Shown: positions 1 through 9,761, counted from the stretch's first letter. The stretch is DNA of 64,000 nucleotides from Lasiosphaeria ovina (GCA_033439765.1 JAULSN010000003.1:1798001-1862000); one strand, 5' to 3'. Notes: generated by a model not told the origin, from the sequence alone. A program made the numbers and translations.

Positions 1-604
1 AGTATGACCAGCCCCGGCGGTCAGCCCGGCTACGGCCCACGGACTGCCAGCAGGCCGGTTAGTGATACTTACGATCGCTACGATCGCTACGGTGCTGGGC
101 CCCCACCTGCGGGCAGCCGATTGTCTTCCTCGGTAAGCACAGGAAATCTGCAGCCACAGAGGCTCGACAACCTCCCCGCGCCAGGTCACGCGAGGCTACC
201 GTCGGGCGGGCCGAGCCCACTGAAACAACGGCCGGTTCAGCCTGATGGGCGGGCCACCGCACCTCCATCACAGAATATGAGGCCGAACCCCTCGCCAACA
301 GGACCCAGCCCCGGTCCTAGCCCCGGCCCCAGCCCCAATCCTGCGAGCCAGGCACCAAGCGCGGCGAGCACCCCCAACCTGCCTGGTCAGCTGGGGCGCC
401 CCGGTGGCAAGCCAGCCCGAGTCCCGACGGACCATCCGGATGGAAAGACGATGGGTCAGGGGCCCGCGACTTTCGAGGAGATGGGAATCCCTCAGGGAAA
501 GAACGAGGGCGACTGTGTGAGTATTATTATGGCCCCATTCCGGAGCCTTTTCCGGAGCCTTTTCCGGTTTCTTTGCTGACATGCATATTCAGGTTGTGAT
601 GTGA
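1..604 (+). CDS. 3' part of a proline-rich protein ending in a CaaX box
   Basis: The frame is open at the left edge, so the gene starts outside the window. Exons are 1-516 and 593-604. The visible part is low-complexity (Pro/Ser/Gly-rich, with repeated PSPG units) and looks disordered. A 76-nt intron (GTGAGT donor at 517, CTGAC branch site, CAG acceptor at 592) joins the last long exon to a 12-nt exon. The spliced C-terminus is Cys-Val-Val-Met, a canonical CaaX prenylation box. Methionine at the last position usually favours farnesylation, so membrane attachment is likely (inference). If the intron is retained the frame runs to 579 and the CaaX box is lost. The parent family is not recognisable from this tail; many fungal CaaX proteins are small GTPases, but such a long proline-rich region is not typical of them. 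Confidence 0.75.
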
Positions 605-1668
605 ATCAAGTGGATGGATCACGTTGGGACAGGAGGATGGTGGCTAGCATTTTATCCGGCATTCTGTTATTGGTTGACATTATGCTCGCATCTTATCAAG
701 CGAGTTTTGTTCCTCCCTCTCATCGGACGGAGGAATAGAGGCTATTGCTTTGGAGCTTTACTGGGTCGGTGATGGTTTAGATACCACCAATATTCTTCCA
801 ACTTTCACGGGCCATTATTTCTTCCGGCTATTGCTTTTCTTGATCACGTTAGACTTCATGATAATGATCTTGAAAACATCAAGCGAAGGGTACCCGGATA
901 TGGTAGTTGCCTTGAGAATTAGACGTAATGAAAAAAGTATTGTAAACAGTTAGACGGCGTGGACGGTTTGTTTATCTACGGCTTCATAACAGGGCGTTAT
1001 GTATCTGTTTTGTCCTTAGATTACTTTAATCATTGAGGGGCCAAACGGAACCTACTATTATATAGTTGCGAAACTATACGGCCCTACCGTTTCTAAGATT
1101 ATTACGCCGGAGCTTCAAATCAATCGCCCATTTGAGCCAGTATTAAGTCGTACTTACGGCAAAGCCTCTAATAGGCAAGGCGAAAGCAACCACTATACGA
1201 CTTGGTAATCTTATACACGGAGCTAGAAAGGAAAGTGAAAGGCAAAGTATAAAGTGAGACTAAAGGTACCCACAGAAGAAAGCAATATCCCCGTTACTGT
1301 TTTTAATTCCTAGCTAGGGAATGTTTGAGCTGAGATTTAGTGATGCAAAGAGTCATGACACAATAGTCCAGCAAACAAGCAGATAGCGCCAGAAACCCTA
1401 CCCAGTCATAAACCCAGTTCTAGTAGGTTATACGCTGGAAGTTATATCAACCCATGTCACTTCGTCGCTGACGGCGACGTGATATCGTATGACAGTCCGT
1501 CTGTCTGAGGGTGTTAGGCCGTTGACATCAACAACTTGGTATTTAATGCCTTGGACACTCCTTTCTAGACGTCTATTCGACAGGGCACTACCGACCTGGG
1601 ATCACCAATGCCGAGATCGACCAACACATCACTTCAAACCATGGTGACCTTCGGAGTGAGCTCGAGCA
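605..1668. other. gene-free AT-rich stretch
   Basis: There is no convincing reading frame. Composition is much more AT-rich than in the flanking genes, with many TA-rich words around 960-1250, as expected of old repeat-derived DNA altered by RIP (inference). No tRNA or intact transposon ends were seen. Confidence 0.5.
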
Positions 1669-2103
1669 ATGATGACAACACAAGCTCATAACTCCCCGGT
1701 CGCACCCCCTGAGTCGCCTACCGTCGACAGGGTAAGACGCATAGAGGCATTAGCCAAGAAGCGTAGCCTCCCAGATGATTCCGCACCGGACGCCGAGCAT
1801 TCAACGCCCACAAAGTCGATAGAAACGCCCAAAAAGAGCCCCCCAAAGAAAAAGACCCCTGCCAATACACCCAACACGGCCAACGTGGACCACCCCTCCA
1901 CACTAGTAGTCACTAAATCCCCAGGTCCCGCCCGAAAATCCACTAGCAATAAGGACAAGGGCGAGCGCAAGAGGGATTTAGAAGGCGAAGCCGACGCTCC
2001 CAATCAGCCGGGTCCAAACGGCAGAAGACAGGGGACGCCCCTGCACCCCAATCCACGTCGCAGTGTGTTGCGAGATCAATCGTTCACTCTCCCACTTTTG
2101 TGA
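1669..2103 (+). CDS. isolated basic low-complexity frame, doubtful
   Basis: A 144-codon frame begins with two ATGs and is rich in Pro, Lys, Ser and Thr (PKKSPPKKKTP-type runs). It contains one amphipathic RVRRIEALAKK-like segment. No domain is recognised. It sits alone between AT-rich stretches and has no clear promoter. It resembles the start of a retrotransposon gag/ORF1-type protein, but no reverse transcriptase or repeat ends are visible nearby, so that idea is only a guess. It may equally be a chance frame. Confidence 0.25.
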   Translation: MMTTQAHNSPVAPPESPTVDRVRRIEALAKKRSLPDDSAPDAEHSTPTKSIETPKKSPPKKKTPANTPNTANVDHPSTLVVTKSPGPARKSTSNKDKGERKRDLEGEADAPNQPGPNGRRQGTPLHPNPRRSVLRDQSFTLPLL

Positions 2104-2526
2104 CGAGATCAATCAGTTGTTCTCATCAGACCGACCCACAAGTTTTGGCAGGATAAATGTTATAGATAGCCTAGCAAATATACAGGCCAAGAAAAGCCTT
2201 GGGCATTTTGAAGAAGAAATAGGCCTCTAGGATTCTGAAATAGGGATTCCAACAGCTTTTACATCCCTCAGCGCAAAACCTTTACGGCGAGCTGCAGGGC
2301 ATCAAGGCCTTTCAAATCCTATAACGTCCCCCGCCAATAAACATCCAGGGATTGGATTGTATTACTCTTCACACTCTGTAAATCACCTCTCACTTTGATG
2401 ATGAAAGAAGACGGAAGAGAAGGAGACGAATGAAGACAGAAAGTGAATTAAATGCCAACTCCCGCATCTCGCCCCTTCAGAACAATCTTCCCACAGTCCC
2501 ATCAGCCACTTAGACCATCTCCACCT
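2104..2526. other. gene-free stretch
   Basis: AT-rich spacer between the doubtful frame and the 3' end of the zinc-finger gene. No feature is seen beyond the likely 3' UTR of that gene near 2450-2526. Confidence 0.5.
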
Positions 2527-3141
2527 CTAGTCATGCTGTCGAATTGCAGACCTCATGCAATATCCCGCCTTGCAACCCTCGCAGAGCTCCGACTCGTGCT
2601 CCGGCCCAAGCAGCCTCGGGGCGTACACTTGCGTCGCCATGGGCACGCCAGCCCACTTCTTCAGCCGGTACGCGACGCGCTCGACATAGGCGCCCTCGTC
2701 CACCGCCATGGCGCCGAGCCCGTTGCACCTCTTGCAGCGCTGGTTGAACACGACCGCGTCGTAGCCCATGGCCTCGGCCCCGGCCCCGGCGCCGAACAGC
2801 GGCCAGACGTTCGGGTTGTTGATGTCGCTATCGTGGTGTGAAGAATAATACCGCCGGATCAGGATCCCCACCTTCTTGCTGCCCCAGCCCGCGCGTCCGC
2901 AACCACTGTTGGGGCACTGGAAGTGGGCCATGATGTTGGTTGAGTATTCGTCGACGGCGGTGGCTTCTCCGTCAAGTCCGGCGGAGTGGTTGAACCACGG
3001 CGAAGGGTTGATAAGGCCTCCCGTGGCTGCCAGCACGGCCTCATGCAGGGATGGCAACGTGACGGTGGCGTCTTGGGCTGCGTGGCCATTGGACGAGGTT
3101 TGGTCTTGGGGTCTGCATCGATTGTTCCTCTTGCCGGCCAT
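2527..3141 (-). CDS. zf-3CxxC-type zinc-binding protein
   Basis: A single-exon frame of 204 codons starting at the ATG at 3141; longer forms upstream look less natural. Cysteines fall in the pattern of the fungal zf-3CxxC family: Cys76 and Cys81 in FxCPNSGC, Cys136 and Cys139 in QRCKRC, and Cys187, Cys190 and Cys195 in LCEGCKAGYC. The conserved W-x-S-K-K-V segment lies after the first pair and a Tyr/Lys-rich linker before the last. The family is presumed to bind zinc; its cellular role is unknown. The N-terminal 70 residues are variable and probably flexible. The first pair is spaced C-x4-C rather than C-x2-C. Confidence 0.8.
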   Translation of the reverse strand: MAGKRNNRCRPQDQTSSNGHAAQDATVTLPSLHEAVLAATGGLINPSPWFNHSAGLDGEATAVDEYSTNIMAHFQCPNSGCGRAGWGSKKVGILIRRYYSSHHDSDINNPNVWPLFGAGAGAEAMGYDAVVFNQRCKRCNGLGAMAVDEGAYVERVAYRLKKWAGVPMATQVYAPRLLGPEHESELCEGCKAGYCMRSAIRQHD

Positions 3142-3939
3142 GGTTGAGAACTTGAAATAGAGCTTGGTGATGGAGTAGTGGAGAATGCTGAGAGGTTGGG
3201 TCTTCAGATGTGCGGATGAGTAGATGGGGTCCAAATGATTATTACCGAGGGCAGGCAGACCGAGGGGATATGTAGAGTAGTGAAGCTGAGAGCGAGGGTG
3301 AGTGGGACCCTACATTCCTGTGAGACCTGGAGTGTCCAGGGCCCATCTGCAAGAGCAAACGGCCCTCGACTCGGCTGTCGTATGGCAACCTGCTTCGAGA
3401 CGGCTGTGTGCATTCACTGAAGCAGATGTGTAATTACACAGTTTTTGTTTGACGCGCAATACGGCTTGACCGGTTTGCTTTGTCGCCCCGGGCAGGAAGC
3501 CGCACGGTTTAGAGAAACCATATCCAATGATCACGCCGGGGCAGCCATCTAGGTAGGCCTCACTGCTTGATATCCCTGCTGGCTTGTTTTTGTTGCGATA
3601 CGTGCGCGTTCTCGCTGGAGTGACATCGTCAACACCCACCAAGCAAACGGCGTTTGCCATTTACGTGCTGCTTGTGAGTTAATCATGCGCATTTCAAGCG
3701 GCTCTTTGGACTACCTTGCGCGTTTGGAGCAACTTGTATGTAAGAGATTAACCGTCAGCTGTTTGTCGGTTACGGTTCCACATCGAAATCGAGTCAATAT
3801 CCAAAATCGAAGAGCCAAGACACTGTGTGGGTAGATCGGTAGCTGAAAAGGAGAATAGTTGCTATTCCGGTACGAGAACAGGTGATCGCTGACTAGTCGA
3901 ACCCAAACAGTAGCCGTTTTGGCTTGGTGTACTGATCCG

Positions 3940-3946
3940 GGCTAAT
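3940..3946 (+). promoter_or_regulatory. possible XlnR/Xyr1 site upstream of GH7
   Basis: The heptamer GGCTAAT matches the GGCTAAW core bound by the (hemi)cellulase activator XlnR/Xyr1 in filamentous ascomycetes. It lies about 410 bp before the GH7 start codon. A single 7-bp match can occur by chance. Confidence 0.35.
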
Positions 3947-4288
3947 ATAATCTTGCTGTGAACCGAAAGGGAGGTAGAGTGATCAGAGCCAGTTTCTCCG
4001 CATCGCAGGTTGAGTGCTTCTCAGCCTCCAACCTCGTTTGTGGGAATTGCCGCGAGATGATAAACGACTCTCAGTGCCGATCAGCAGGGGATTGGCTGGG
4101 TCCTGCTCTCAACCGGGAACGGGTAGCACGCTGAGGGGTCTTAAACATATACCGGATTTCCCGGAATGAATAGTTCCGGGCTGGCGGGCCAGGACACAGC
4201 CATATACCATCACGCCTAAATAGACGAAGAGGATCAAAAATGCGGGGGAGCGAGCGCGCCTGGCCTTGATCAAAGGGGCAGCCGCAGT

Positions 4289-4294
4289 TATAAT
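4289..4294 (+). promoter_or_regulatory. TATA-like box of GH7 gene
   Basis: TATAAT about 60 bp upstream of the GH7 ATG, in an otherwise mixed-composition stretch. The position suits a short 5' UTR. Confidence 0.35.
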
Positions 4295-4353
4295 AGGGCT
4301 CATCGACTATTAGGAAGCATGCCGACCCGGGGTGCCCCAGTAAGCTCGCCATT

Positions 4354-5552
4354 ATGGTTTCCAAGTCGTCATATATCAAGCTAGCGGCGTCGCTGCTCGC
4401 CGGCGTGGTCGTCGCTCAGACCCCTGCGGCGACACCAGAAGACCACCCTCCGCTGCTGACATGGAAGTGCACAAACTCGGGAGGCTGCGTGCAGCAGAAC
4501 ACCTCGGTCGTGCTTGACTGGGATTTCCGCAACGTTCACGCGACTGGCGGCGCCGCGTCGTGCAAGTCTGGAACCAAACTCAGCCAAAGCCAATGCCCCG
4601 ACGCGGGAACCTGCGCCAAGAACTGCGTGGCAGAGCCGGCCGACTATGCCGCCTCCGGTGTCTCGACGTCCGGCAATGCGGTGACCATGTACCACTATGT
4701 CAAGGTGGGAGGCAAGCTCACGAGCGCGTCGCCTCGCATCTATCTACTTAACAGCGACGGCAAGTACGTCATGATGAACCTGCTCAACCAGGAGCTCAGC
4801 GTCGACGTGGACCTGTCGACGCTGCCGTGCGGCGAGAACGGGGCCTTCTATCTGTCTGAGATGGTGGCAGACGGCAGCAAGAACCCGGCGCAATTCAACG
4901 CCGGCGGTGCGGGCATGGGCAACGGTTACTGTGATGCCCAGTGCCAGGGCTACTGCTGCAACGAGATGGACATACTCGAGGCCAATTCCATGGCCAACGC
5001 CTTCACAGGACACCCCTGCAAGGGAAACAACTGCGACAAGAACGGCTGCGGCTACAACCCGTACGCCAGCAACCAGCGCAACTTCTGGGGCCCTGGCAAG
5101 ACGCTGGACACCTCCAAGCCCTTCACCGCCATCACCCAGTTTCCCGCCAGCGGCGGCCGGCTGAGCCAGATCACGCGAAAGTACATCCAGAACGGCCGGA
5201 CCATCACCAGCGGGTCCCTGAACAGCTGCGGCTCCGAAGGGTCTACGGGAGGCATGACGGGTATGGGTCAGGCACTGGGACGAGGCAGTGAGTAGCATTC
5301 CCCTTGAACCCCCCTTTTAGACGCACGACCGAAAAGTACGACATGGCTGACTTGTGTCTCCTGCAAGTGGTACTGGCGATGAGCATCTGGAATGACGCCG
5401 CTCAGAACATGGCCTGGCTCGACAGCGGCACCAACGGACCCTGTGCAAGCGGACAGGGCAGCCCCTCAAACATCCAGTCACAGCATCCCGACACGCACGT
5501 CATCTTTTCAAATATCCGATGGGGAGATATCGGATCGACCACCAAGGGCTGA
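4354..5552 (+). CDS. GH7 endo-beta-1,4-glucanase, secreted, no CBM
   Basis: Exons 4354-5287 and 5368-5552 give 372 residues. The 80-nt intron has a GTGAGT donor; splicing restores the conserved [13 protein letters not shown] block. Residues 1-21 form a signal peptide, with likely cleavage before Gln22. The catalytic motif is NEMDILEAN with Glu204, Asp206 and Glu209, the nucleophile and acid/base pair of retaining GH7 enzymes. Other family landmarks are GYCDAQC, CGYNPY and [11 protein letters not shown]. It should cut internal bonds in cellulose outside the cell. The protein stops right after the catalytic core: no linker and no CBM1. The loop between GYCDAQC and CCNEMD is unusually short. The neighbour is a convergent GH18 gene 324 bp away. 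Confidence 0.93.
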
Positions 5553-5876
5553 TATGCCAGAAGCCATGACTTGCCAAGCCGCTGGATATCGAATGGCAAG
5601 GAGGTTTCAGGAGACGTATGTGGTCTTCGTCGGGTTGGGTTCGAGTAGTAGTTGAGGACAGTTAAAATTCTTGTGCCAAGATCGAGTGATGAAAACAGTT
5701 TACTCTGAAGTGTAGTTGAAAACATGCTGTGTAATTTCCACAATGAGTCTAGAGTTCCCGCTATCCAAAAGGGAGAAACAGTAAAAAGAAGGAAAGAGAA
5801 ACAAAAACGACAAATAAAATCCGATGTTGTCCGCGTCTGCTCGTTTACTTCGTCTCTCACTTCAATCAAAATACTT
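5553..5876. other. convergent 3' spacer GH7/GH18
   Basis: A 324-bp spacer between the stop codons of two convergent genes. It should hold both 3' ends. No other signal is seen. Confidence 0.6.
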
Positions 5877-6803
5877 TTACGGGTGCAAGAACTCGTAAAC
5901 CTGGGCCGCAGTCTTGCCCTCGTCAACCAGATTGTCCGAGTTCAGGCGCCAGACATGGATGCCCGCCATATTGTTGGCCGTGTACTGCTGCTCGACCTGG
6001 TCGATGGTCTGGCCGCCGCAGTTCGTCTCAGGACAGATGCCATACAGCAGCTGGTCGGACTTGAACCCGAGACTGACGAGTGTCTGCGGCGTGATGCCAG
6101 ACCCGCCCGCATACGTCTGCATATTGACAAAGTCGACGACCTGCGTCGTCTCGTCGAGGTAGCTGCTGCTGGCGGGGGAGACGGTCAAGTAGAACTTGCG
6201 GCCCCCTTCTGCTTTCCCGAGGGCGTCGAGGCTCTGTCGGACGAGCGTCAGCAGAGCGGGAGCGTAGTCTTGAACGTTGTAGCACTCGTAGTCAATGTCG
6301 TAGCCGTCGATCCCGCCCGAGACGGACGACCAGGTCTGGAGGAAGGTCGCCACGGACGCGGCGTATTTTTGAATTGCCGTCTCATTCTGGAGTGCAGAGA
6401 TGTCGTAGCCCCAGATGTTAGGGGACGAACCCCACCATTGAGAAGCAATGATCTTTATATCGGGATTCATGGACCTGGCTTGCTGGATAACCCAGTTGAA
6501 ACGATTCGCGAGAGGGCCGGTCTGCTGCGAGGAGTAGAGACCGAACGTGCCGTCCTCCTGGAGGCCCACAGGCCCAACGAGAAGAACATCAGCGACCGTG
6601 AAGTTGATCTGCAGCCACTGGGAAGGGATCTCGGTGTAGTTCTGGTCATCCGAGAGGTAAACCCATGCCGCTGCAATCGGAAGGGTGATGGGCGGCGGCG
6701 CCGTGCTCGATAGCCTGGAGATCACCGCTCTCCACGCTATTGAGCAAAGCAGGGCGCTGATGATCCCGAATCCGCAGTGTCTGGCCACGGCACTGGACAG
6801 CAT
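5877..6803 (-). CDS. GH18 endo-beta-N-acetylglucosaminidase-like protein
   Basis: A single-exon frame of 308 codons from the ATG at 6803. Residues about 10-28 form a hydrophobic signal or signal-anchor segment. The active-site strand reads GGIDGYDIDYE, the DxxDxDxE motif of GH18, with Asp166, Asp169, Asp171 and catalytic Glu173. The size (about 260 residues after the signal) and the sequence around the motif fit the short Endo H/Endo T-type enzymes that cleave the chitobiose core of N-glycans better than true chitinases, which are longer. No chitin-binding module is present. Fungal enzymes of this type trim N-glycans of secreted proteins, so being next to a secreted cellulase is suggestive but unproven. 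Confidence 0.82.
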   Translation of the reverse strand: MLSSAVARHCGFGIISALLCSIAWRAVISRLSSTAPPPITLPIAAAWVYLSDDQNYTEIPSQWLQINFTVADVLLVGPVGLQEDGTFGLYSSQQTGPLANRFNWVIQQARSMNPDIKIIASQWWGSSPNIWGYDISALQNETAIQKYAASVATFLQTWSSVSGGIDGYDIDYECYNVQDYAPALLTLVRQSLDALGKAEGGRKFYLTVSPASSSYLDETTQVVDFVNMQTYAGGSGITPQTLVSLGFKSDQLLYGICPETNCGGQTIDQVEQQYTANNMAGIHVWRLNSDNLVDEGKTAAQVYEFLHP

Positions 6804-6927
6804 GATGCTGGCGAAAACAAGGATTCGACAAGGGAGCAAAGATTTGGGTTGACTTCAGTTTCCTTTGGTGAAAAAGAAAAGGGGCAAGTTTCTGGAGAGT
6901 ACACCACAGCCCCGAACCTGACAGCCT

Positions 6928-6934
6928 GTTTATA
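6928..6934 (-). promoter_or_regulatory. TATA box of the GH18 gene
   Basis: TATAAAC on the minus strand about 125 nt upstream of the chosen ATG at 6803. This spacing supports transcription from near 6900 and the downstream start. Confidence 0.45.
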
Positions 6935-8084
6935 GATTTTGCTCATGGCTCTTCAGCCTTCTCTTTCGCGACAGCGACATGTGGCTAGCTGACGTGAACC
7001 GGGGCCACCAATCTATTGGTTCGATGCATCATGCATGAGAGAAGTGTGGTTAGTGCTCGGCCTCGAGCTGCAGTAATCCCGGCGCACGCGAGCCGCAACA
7101 TTCTCTCGAGATCAATAGGCCAAGACTTGCGGCTGAGGCATTGTCTCGATGCGGAAACCCTGGACGGCAGCTTCGGCAAGTGGCGGGCTGACAGAAAAGC
7201 TAAGTCCATAGCTCATGTCCGCACTAACTCGATTAGGGATTCATGTTAGTGGAACGGGGAAGTGGCTTGCTGAATGCGACTCGTTTCGGTGTGATCAAGT
7301 CAAAGCACTGGAGGGTGGGTTGGAAGCTTTTGTCGTCTTGCGCGAGCCTGGAAATCCAGTTTGTTTGGGGCCAGGTGAAATGCAAGAGCAACAGCAAGAG
7401 CAAGAGCGGGCAAGTGTGTGCGCCGTTTGCACAACGGCATCAGGTGGCAAAGCTGTGACACGAAAATTGGAGTCAACTACGGGAGAGCGGACACCGCGAG
7501 AAGGATGGTAAATATAAATGGGCCGGCACAGCAAAGATGGTGGGCAGGCACGACAAGCAGCAGATATTTTGCGTCAAACTTAAAGAGTGGCGGATGTCTG
7601 CGCGAGGAGACTCGAGGCTTCCAACTTGACGTTTCGCCACTCACCAGATGAATCGCGCCTTCTGTCGAGTCAGATTTGTGTGAGTTGCGTAGCCGGAGAT
7701 GGGTGACTCACACTTTCCCTGCTGACGTCTAGGCCCTGCTGATTTCTAGGAAAGAATTTGCAGCATCCCGAATCGTATAACCTCCCCCCCCCCCTTCGGA
7801 TTGTTTTCCTCCGCTGTTTGTTTTGCGACCTAGTCACCAATGATGCTGTCCAGAGTCATCTCAGCCAAAACTATCCTCCTGTGACGTATTTCACAGGCTT
7901 TTTCATAGCGGTCGTAGGTGAACTGCAATAAAATCTCATAAAAAAAAAGGTATGAATAGACGTTAATTAGAGAGACTTTTGGCTGACCTTTCAAATAGTG
8001 TAGGGCAAAATTATCGGATTGAAAGCGACCTCAGCCAAAAAGGTGACCCAGATCACCGATCTGGATCTGGACGATAAGGCAGGT
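6935..8084. other. gene-free stretch, increasingly AT-rich
   Basis: Short frames only. A run of C near 7787-7796 and an A-run near 7940 are the only simple repeats. A 7-bp perfect inverted repeat (CCAGATC/GATCTGG with a 3-nt loop) lies at 8048-8064. Confidence 0.5.
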
Positions 8085-8136
8085 TGGACTGGCTGGGAGT
8101 CGAACCCAGGACCTCCTGACAGCTACTTGATTCAGC
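8085..8136 (-). pseudogene. tRNA-like 3' half
   Basis: The minus strand shows a good T-arm (CTGGG, loop TTCGACT, CCCAG), a 3' acceptor strand CCAGTCC followed by A, and a possible anticodon arm. No matching 5' acceptor strand (GGACTGG) or D-arm is present upstream. The element therefore looks like the 3' half of a tRNA or the end of a tRNA-derived SINE. The B-box consensus GGTTCGANTCC is intact. Confidence 0.4.
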
Positions 8137-8308
8137 GGAACGAGGCAGATAGGGGTTGTTTGTGGCATTCATTTCTTTATCTATAAATTTATTACTCTCG
8201 GAGTCTTGAAAAGTAAGAAGTGATTTCCCCTAGACATAGTATACTGACGCTTCTTTTACTTTGCACGCCACCCTTGTTGGCGGTGTGGACCGGCTTAGCA
8301 GGGGATAA

Positions 8309-8531
8309 ACTTGGACTACACTGACGTGGCCCGGCCTGTCGAAACCTGCTTCGGATTCAGCTCTCTCTCCGCATGGCGACAAGCACAATTTTACGACGCC
8401 AGGCACGGTAAGGGCCAAGAATCCTGTTCAGCTAGACGTGATTTGACTGGTCTTCGTCAGGGCGTGGTGATCGACGGCTACCCTTCGTTATTGGATTTCC
8501 CTCCCCCAAGCCCGTCTTTTAGTGATTCTAG
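8309..8531 (+). pseudogene. inverted partial copy of the C2H2 gene at 10409-12261
   Basis: This 223-bp stretch matches the minus-strand stretch 11982-11757: the end of exon 2, the whole following intron with its splice sites, and the start of exon 3 of the neighbouring zinc-finger gene. Examples are ETCFG, SLSAWRQ and GVVIDGYPS in the same order. The retained intron shows a DNA-level duplication, not a retrocopy. It lacks a start and ends within the acidic/Ser-rich part. Several differences are C to T on this strand (for example TCTCCTAG to TCTTTTAG), as RIP would give. Confidence 0.8.
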
Positions 8532-9230
8532 GCTACATCTTGATCCCTAAATGTTTTCCGTCGTGAGACTTTTAAGCCTGAAAAGATCTTAGTCTAGGTA
8601 CCTACCTCGCTGCTCGCCCGAGAGGTTCTCTCTAAGGGAAGCGGTAGTTAATAGAACTCCTCATATGAAATTCCAAGCCTCTGTTCCTTCTAGGCAAATG
8701 GCCCGGCTAAGGTTTTTCCAGGCCTCTTCTTTATCGGACCCCTAACCTATTATTTCCTCCTGAAGCGTACCGCGCTAGAATCATTTGGGAATTAATTAGC
8801 TTATGCAGTTCTTAACGGACAGATATTCGTCTTTGATATACTCCCTACTGTGTCTTTTCACTATTACCCGATTTATCTCTCCCTCTTCCACTCCATGTGT
8901 TCTGGTTGGCGACCTTATTTTCTCAACAAACGTGCGTCTCTGGCGGCAGCAACTTCTGAAAACAACGAGCAGTACTTCCAGGTTAATTATCGCACTAAAA
9001 ACCGCTAAAGTTGAACTTCCTATTGGCAGGCTCGCAAAGTCTGGTTTGTTTTGTGGTCGAGACTTTGACATGATCGCGTGATGCTGGCTTGGCAAGTCTC
9101 GCCGGTTCACCTTCTGGATTGAGTGGCTCATAGAGTCCAAGGTTTGCGTATAATCAGGTGCCAAATTAGGCTCGACCCGCACGTACAAGACACGTATTAT
9201 TGCCGCTCACTTCTTTTGTAACCAGCCAAA
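8532..9230. other. AT-rich gene-free stretch
   Basis: High AT content and no coding signature. It may be the decayed remainder of the duplicated segment or of a repeat. Confidence 0.5.
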
Positions 9231-9467
9231 ATGCAAAATCGCCCCCACCATCGCCCTGATTATACCTTTCCCTCGATCGCATTGAAGCGCGCTACTTCTT
9301 CCTATACTTACATGGATGAATTATACTGGGATATCTTCAACTCCGAGCGCGAAGCCTGGGATGACGATCTCTTCAGCCAAGCCCAAGACCTTCTCCGGCA
9401 ATGTTCCCCAACCGATACCATGACTCGGATACGCGTTGTCTTCGGTGCAGACTCATTCAGTCTCTGA
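9231..9467 (+). CDS. small hypothetical protein, structure uncertain
   Basis: ATG at 9231 opens a 78-codon frame with a natural-looking N-terminus (MDELYWDIF, EREAWDDDLFSQ). A second frame, ending at 9622, continues with NRRFKDDPLKLQ. A weak intron of about 57 nt (9410-9466, GTTCCC donor, CAG acceptor) would join them into one acidic protein of about 112 residues; this is uncertain. No family is recognised. The gene is followed at once by the pentapeptide minisatellite. Confidence 0.35.
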   Translation: MQNRPHHRPDYTFPSIALKRATSSYTYMDELYWDIFNSEREAWDDDLFSQAQDLLRQCSPTDTMTRIRVVFGADSFSL

Positions 9468-9656
9468 TCAATCGCAGATTCAAAGATGATCCCCTAAAAC
9501 TGCAAAAGTCCACTCTCGAGATCGTCCCCTCGCCTGCAAATCAGTCGCCACCCCAGTGCATGTCAGCTTCATCAGAAGAACAGCCGGCAGATGTGATAGC
9601 TTCGCCGCCGTCGAGGCAGTGATTCAACGGACAGGACGAATGTCCCCGGCATAATT

Positions 9657-9761
9657 GGGATTGCAGGCGGTGGGATTGCAGGCAGTGGGATTGCAGGCAA
9701 CGGAATTGCAGGCGGTGGGATTCCAGGCAACGGAATTGCAGGCGATGGGATTCCAGAAAGC
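9657..9761 (+). repeat. 15-bp minisatellite, 7 units
   Basis: Seven tandem units of GGGATTGCAGGCRRY-type sequence with a strict 15-bp period. In one plus-strand frame every unit reads Gly-Ile-(Ala/Pro)-Gly-x, and the unit differences keep this pattern. It lies just downstream of the small hypothetical gene. Confidence 0.85.

Larger units (their letters stand above)
3142..4353. other. intergenic region and GH7 promoter
   Basis: Divergent spacer between the 3CxxC gene and the GH7 cellulase. A 116-codon frame at 3310-3660 (minus) has no family signature and is not called. The right half is expected to hold the cellulase promoter; two candidate sites are listed separately. Confidence 0.55.

Noticed and set aside
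3310..3660. 116-codon minus-strand frame starting with ATG
   Set aside because: No domain, no codon bias, no promoter; chance frame.
5553..5645. Possible CBM1 after the GH7 stop codon
   Set aside because: The downstream frame has none of the cysteine/aromatic pattern of CBM1.
5724..6713. 329-codon plus-strand frame
   Set aside because: Antisense of the GH18 gene, which has a clear catalytic motif.
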